In this document: in pieces, positions 5,521-8,118 of the stretch
Numbering within the stretch: the stretch's first letter is position 1
Layout: the number at the start of each line of letters is the position of its first letter
The notes under the pieces: generated by a model
Database searches by the model: none
What the model saw: only the letters and a program-made list of their open reading frames with translations
Told to the model about the DNA's origin: nothing
NCBI GenBank assembly: GCA_943323705.2
Contig: CALPIT020000111.1
Coordinates: 1 to 8,118 of the forward strand
Direction of reading: 5' to 3'
DNA: 8,118 nucleotides
DNA from: Streptomyces griseus
GTDB lineage: Bacteria > Bacteroidota > Bacteroidia > Chitinophagales > Chitinophagaceae
Program-made: the position numbers and the translations under genes

Positions 5521-6087
5521 TTATTTTTTCAATAATCTTTTTGCTGAATCTAGTTTTTTGAGGCTTTCTCTTAGCCCTTCTCTTAACGAGTCCATGTCCA
5601 TTTTCTTTATTTCGTTAATGTCCATATCTTTCATTTCGTCCATTGATTTAGCAATGGAATCTGCATTTTCAATGCCGTCGTTTTTCATTTTATCCATGCC
5701 CATTTCCATCATTGAGTTTTTATCAAAAGCTACTTTCCATTCTTTTTTTTCTTTTTTCAAATAGAAATTAAGCGATTCGCCACCTTCTTTTGGTTTTACA
5801 TTGATGGTTGCTTTGTCGCCTTCTATTTTTGCTTCACCAAATTCAACTTTATTTTTGTCGTATTTGTTGGTTTCTGTTTTGCTGGTGTCCATTTTCATGC
5901 CCATTTCCATCATGTCTAGCATAGACTTGCTTTCTTCGGTACATAATTTTCTGGCTGCTGTAATATTTTTTTTTGCCATGGCATCAAAAAATTTAGAAAG
6001 TGTTGCCTGAGGATCATTGGTTTCGTTTTTGCAACTTGTGATGCTGATACAGAAAATGCTCATTATCAGAATAAAATAATTTTTCAT
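5521..6087 (-). CDS. Met-rich DUF4878-like lipoprotein
   Basis: Counting from the ATG at 6085-6087, this is a 188-residue lipoprotein with lipobox ITSC (Cys19). The mature N-terminal part looks like the DUF4878/NTF2 type: ATLSKFFDAMAKKNITAARKLC (28-49) and a closing strand KKEWKVAFDK (114-123). It also has two methionine clusters: MLDMMEMGMKM (56-66) with 6 Met, and residues 126-165 with 10 Met; MMEMGM occurs exactly twice (59-64, 126-131). The C-terminal third (about 130-188) is Asp/Glu/Lys-rich and probably helical. Met-rich motifs can bind Cu(I) or Ag(I); that role is only inferred. A longer reading frame from TTG at 6121-6123 is rejected because that codon lies in the -7 box of a good promoter and would spoil the signal peptide. 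The next lipoprotein gene follows after 3 bp. Confidence 0.82.
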   Translation of the reverse strand: MKNYFILIMSIFCISITSCKNETNDPQATLSKFFDAMAKKNITAARKLCTEESKSMLDMMEMGMKMDTSKTETNKYDKNKVEFGEAKIEGDKATINVKPKEGGESLNFYLKKEKKEWKVAFDKNSMMEMGMDKMKNDGIENADSIAKSMDEMKDMDINEIKKMDMDSLREGLRESLKKLDSAKRLLKK

Positions 6088-6120
6088 TTTTATAATTTTA
6101 ATTAAAAGTTTTAATATTGG

Positions 6121-6149
6121 CAAAGTTGAGGAAATTATTTAAATACCAA
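6121..6149 (-). promoter_or_regulatory. Internal promoter before the Met-rich lipoprotein
   Basis: On the minus strand, TTG (6147-6149), an 18-bp spacer and CAACTTTG (6121-6128) match the Bacteroidota promoter with one mismatch in the -7 box. It overlaps the last codons of the YiiX-like gene and leaves a leader of about 27 nt to the ATG at 6087. It would allow the lipoprotein-crcB-TSUP block to be read separately from phoH. Confidence 0.5.
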
Positions 6150-6788
6150 GGAAGTAATTTTATGACATTCATTATGCAATACAATATCGTCGACGCCAAT
6201 AAATTCGAAGGTTTGGATATAGCTTCTGTTGATTTTTAAATTTTGGTCTGATGCTAATTCTAAAGACTTTCCAACAAATTCTGCGCAGTACATTTTATCG
6301 TCTGATTTTAAATCAAAATCCATGTCAAAAGGTAATTTGATGCGGTAAAGCTCATTACATAGCCATGTCAATTGTTTGTCTTCTTTTTCAGTATAATTAA
6401 ATCTGTAAATCCCAAATCCTCTGTTTTCATAGAGATTTACAAAAGTTTCAAACGTTTCCTTTTTCAATGCCTGATTTGGATTAAAATCGCCGCCAATGGC
6501 ATGAAACACAAATGTTGTATCATTTTCTAAGAACGCTATTCCGCAATGCGAATATGTTTTGTCTCTTGTGTTCATCTGTCTCAAACTTTCACTGGTAAAG
6601 TCATTACCTGTTCTCGTAATGATATCGCCATTATGAATCAACTTTTTTAAAGAATCTATTTTTGCAAACATTTGCTTTGAGACAACACTAGATTTATTTT
6701 CAAACTTTTTTTCCGATTGATTGCAGGATAAATAAAAAAACAGGCAGCAAAAAAGCCACCTGTTTTTATGAATAGAAATTAATTTCAT
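6135..6788 (-). CDS. YiiX/YebB-like permuted NlpC/P60 lipoprotein
   Basis: Counting from the ATG at 6786-6788, this 217-residue protein has a signal peptide and lipobox YLSC (Cys22). The mature part fits the permuted NlpC/P60 papain-like group represented by YiiX: LIHNGDIITR (50-59), the His-bearing YSHCGIAF (79-86, His81), PFDMDFD (153-159), and MYCAEFVGKSLE (166-177) with candidate nucleophile Cys168 and Glu170. In the permuted arrangement the His motif comes before the Cys motif, as here. Proteins of this group are thought to act as amidases or peptidases on peptide- or lipid-linked substrates; the substrate here is unknown. A TTG codon lies directly before the ATG, but ATG is preferred. 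The phoH stop is only 6 bp upstream, so the two are probably co-transcribed. Confidence 0.85.
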   Translation of the reverse strand: MKLISIHKNRWLFCCLFFYLSCNQSEKKFENKSSVVSKQMFAKIDSLKKLIHNGDIITRTGNDFTSESLRQMNTRDKTYSHCGIAFLENDTTFVFHAIGGDFNPNQALKKETFETFVNLYENRGFGIYRFNYTEKEDKQLTWLCNELYRIKLPFDMDFDLKSDDKMYCAEFVGKSLELASDQNLKINRSYIQTFEFIGVDDIVLHNECHKITSLVFK

Positions 6789-6794
6789 CAAAGA

Positions 6795-7793
6795 CTAGGA
6801 TTTTTTCTCTTGTTCTTTTTGTTCTTTTTCCTTCATGTTTCTTTCATCGTCTTTGTTGTAAGCTTTGATGATTGATTTTACGAGGCGATGTCTTACCACA
6901 TCTTCTTCATCCAATTCAATATAAGAAATCCCATCAATGTTTTTTAGCAATCTTGTTGCTTTGAACAAACCTGATTGTTGATTTTTAGGCAAATCAATTT
7001 GAGTAGGATCTCCAGTTATAATGGCTTTTGCATTTGGACCGATACGGGTTAAGAACATTTTGATTTGAAGGTCGTTTGTATTTTGAGCTTCATCCAAAAT
7101 GATAAAGGCATTATCGAGTGTACGGCCACGCATATACGCCAATGGAGCGATTTCGATTGTACGGGTGCTCATGTAGTAACCGAGTTTATCAGCAGGAATC
7201 ATATCGTCCAACGCATCATATAAAGGTCTTAAATAGGGATCAATTTTTTCTTTCAAATCTCCGGGTAAAAATCCTAGTGATTCTCCGGCTTCAACAGCAG
7301 GGCGAGTGAGGATGATTTTTTTTACCAATTTATTTTTCAATGCTCTTACAGCTAAAGCAACAGCAGTGTAAGTTTTACCAGTACCGGCAGGGCCTATGGC
7401 AAACAGAATATCATTTTTGTCACAGGCTTGCACCATGTTTTTTTGATTCTGTGTGCGTGCTCTTACTGTTTTTCCGTTTGGTCCAAATACAAGAACATCA
7501 TTTGGATGTCTGTCTACAAAATTGTCGATAACTTTCTCATCGTCGCCGCCGAGAATCTGCTCAAAGTAATTCTCGCTCATTTGTCCGTTTCTTTGCAGAT
7601 ACTGGATGAGTAATGTGATTTTTTCTTTAGCAATATCTATTTGTTCAGGGGCTCCACTTAGTTTGATCTGAGTGCCACGACTTAAGATTTTTAAAAGTGG
7701 AAATTTCTTTTTTAGCAAGTCCAACTTTCCATTGTTGACGCCAAAAAATTCAATAGGGTTTACGCTTTCGAGGTTGATGATGGATTCTGTCAA
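6795..7793 (-). CDS. phoH: PhoH-family ATPase
   Basis: PhoH/PhoH-like proteins are cytoplasmic P-loop ATPases with a helicase-like fold, linked to RNA metabolism. This 332-residue protein has a KH-like N-terminal region (about 1-70), then the ATPase domain: Walker A GPAGTGKT (134-141), TRPAVEAGESLGFLPGD (163-179), Walker B IILDEAQN (231-238), and the GDPTQIDLP motif (261-269), with VVRHRLV (299-305) near the end. The tail (about 314-332) is very rich in Lys, Glu and Gln. The start is TTG (7791-7793): an in-frame stop lies 12 bp upstream, and the next ATG (residue 72) would remove the N-terminal domain. TAAATTTG (minus strand, 7871-7878) is a good -7 box about 78 bp upstream. The YiiX-like gene follows after 6 bp. 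Identification is firm; the exact cellular role is not. Confidence 0.95.
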   Translation of the reverse strand: MTESIINLESVNPIEFFGVNNGKLDLLKKKFPLLKILSRGTQIKLSGAPEQIDIAKEKITLLIQYLQRNGQMSENYFEQILGGDDEKVIDNFVDRHPNDVLVFGPNGKTVRARTQNQKNMVQACDKNDILFAIGPAGTGKTYTAVALAVRALKNKLVKKIILTRPAVEAGESLGFLPGDLKEKIDPYLRPLYDALDDMIPADKLGYYMSTRTIEIAPLAYMRGRTLDNAFIILDEAQNTNDLQIKMFLTRIGPNAKAIITGDPTQIDLPKNQQSGLFKATRLLKNIDGISYIELDEEDVVRHRLVKSIIKAYNKDDERNMKEKEQKEQEKKS

Positions 7794-7812
7794 GGGTTTT
7801 CTGTTTTAAGTA

Positions 7813-7830
7813 CTTCTGCAATTACAGAAG
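7813..7830 (-). promoter_or_regulatory. Near-perfect palindrome in the phoH leader
   Basis: CTTCTG and CAGAAG, separated by 6 bases, form an 18-bp near-palindrome (one off pair, which would be a G-U wobble in RNA). It lies between the candidate promoter and the TTG start. It could be an operator or an mRNA hairpin; no T run follows, so it is not an intrinsic terminator. Confidence 0.4.
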
Positions 7831-7870
7831 CAGGTCTTGTGATAAAATGAAAATACCGAATTGATCTAAC

Positions 7871-7900
7871 CAAATTTAATCTTTTAGGATTGTAATTCCA
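7871..7900 (-). promoter_or_regulatory. Candidate promoter for the phoH operon
   Basis: On the minus strand TAAATTTG (7871-7878) matches the -7 consensus TAnnTTTG exactly. TGG (7898-7900), 19 bp upstream, is one mismatch from the -33 TTG. The transcript would carry a leader of about 70 nt containing the palindrome at 7813-7830. Confidence 0.45.
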
Positions 7901-7937
7901 TCACAATATTTATCAACATTTGTTGAGAAAAATGTTA

Positions 7938-8093
7938 GCCACAAAGACTCAAAGGCACTAAGTGCCACAAAAACTTAACACACATTTTTTTTAACCACGA
8001 ATTCACTAATGTCTTGCCATAAAGACTCAAAGGCACAAAGTACCACAAAACGTTAAAGCAAAGTTTTTTTAACCACGAATTCACGAATGGGTT
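7938..8093. repeat. Two tandem 78-bp interspersed-type repeat copies
   Basis: Copy 1 (7938-8015) and copy 2 (8016-8093) have the same length with no gaps, and I count 66 identical positions of 78. Each copy starts with a GCCAYAAAGACTCAAAGGCA motif, has a T7-T8 run in the middle, and continues with AACCACGAATTCAC. The sequence after copy 2 (8094-8118) is not a third copy; it reads CGCGAAGCTCGCAAGGAGGC and may continue the element beyond the window. I recall similar text as an intergenic repeat of Bacteroidota genomes. No open reading frame or transposase is seen. Together with the phoH leader it fills the 325-bp stretch 7794-8118, which contains no gene. Confidence 0.85.
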
Positions 8094-8118
8094 TCACGCG
8101 AAGCTCGCAAGGAGGCAA

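Noticed and set aside
5465..6010. Two plus-strand frames rich in Ser, Phe and Ile antisense to the lipoprotein genes
   Set aside because: Their composition is that expected from the reverse of Lys/Asp/Met-rich coding sequence; the minus-strand frames carry signal peptides and promoters.
7118..7613. Three plus-strand frames antisense to phoH
   Set aside because: They overlap the conserved phoH ATPase motifs and show no features of their own.

Overview
The window looks like chromosomal DNA from a Bacteroidota bacterium, probably near the Chitinophagia/Sphingobacteriia. The basis is the AT-rich sequence, the lack of clear Shine-Dalgarno sites, several promoter matches to the Bacteroidota consensus (TTG, 17-19 bp, TAnnTTTG), many short-signal lipoproteins, and interspersed repeat text that I recall from Bacteroidota genomes. 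This assignment is inference; no rRNA or marker search was possible.

Left part, plus strand (180-3261): a surface-type lipoprotein that joins a thrombospondin-repeat-like motif to a lipocalin-like domain, closed by a strong intrinsic terminator; then two ribosome-assembly GTPases, era and der. Between era and der lies a 208-bp spacer with a C5/G5 palindrome and a run of 7-bp repeats.

Middle part, minus strand (3267-4176): an ECF sigma factor gene with a TTG start, overlapping by 11 bp a small single-membrane-helix protein that is probably its anti-sigma partner. This pair meets der tail to tail with only 5 bp between.

Right part, minus strand (4248-7793), read from right to left: phoH (TTG start), a YiiX-like permuted NlpC/P60 lipoprotein, a Met-rich DUF4878-like lipoprotein, a second DUF4878-like lipoprotein, the fluoride channel crcB, and a half-size TSUP (TauE/SafE-like) membrane protein. 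Spacings are a few bp or overlapping, so this is probably one operon, with an internal promoter before the Met-rich lipoprotein. The last four genes form an envelope module with two small membrane proteins of the self-associating type. The rest of the window (7794-8118) holds the phoH leader and two 78-bp tandem repeat copies.

No CRISPR array, tRNA, rRNA, transposase or phage gene was seen. Most of the window is ordinary core genome. The points most worth a second look are the Met-rich lipoprotein with a repeated MMEMGM motif, the lipoprotein/crcB/half-TSUP cluster, the TSR-lipocalin lipoprotein, and the non-coding repeats.
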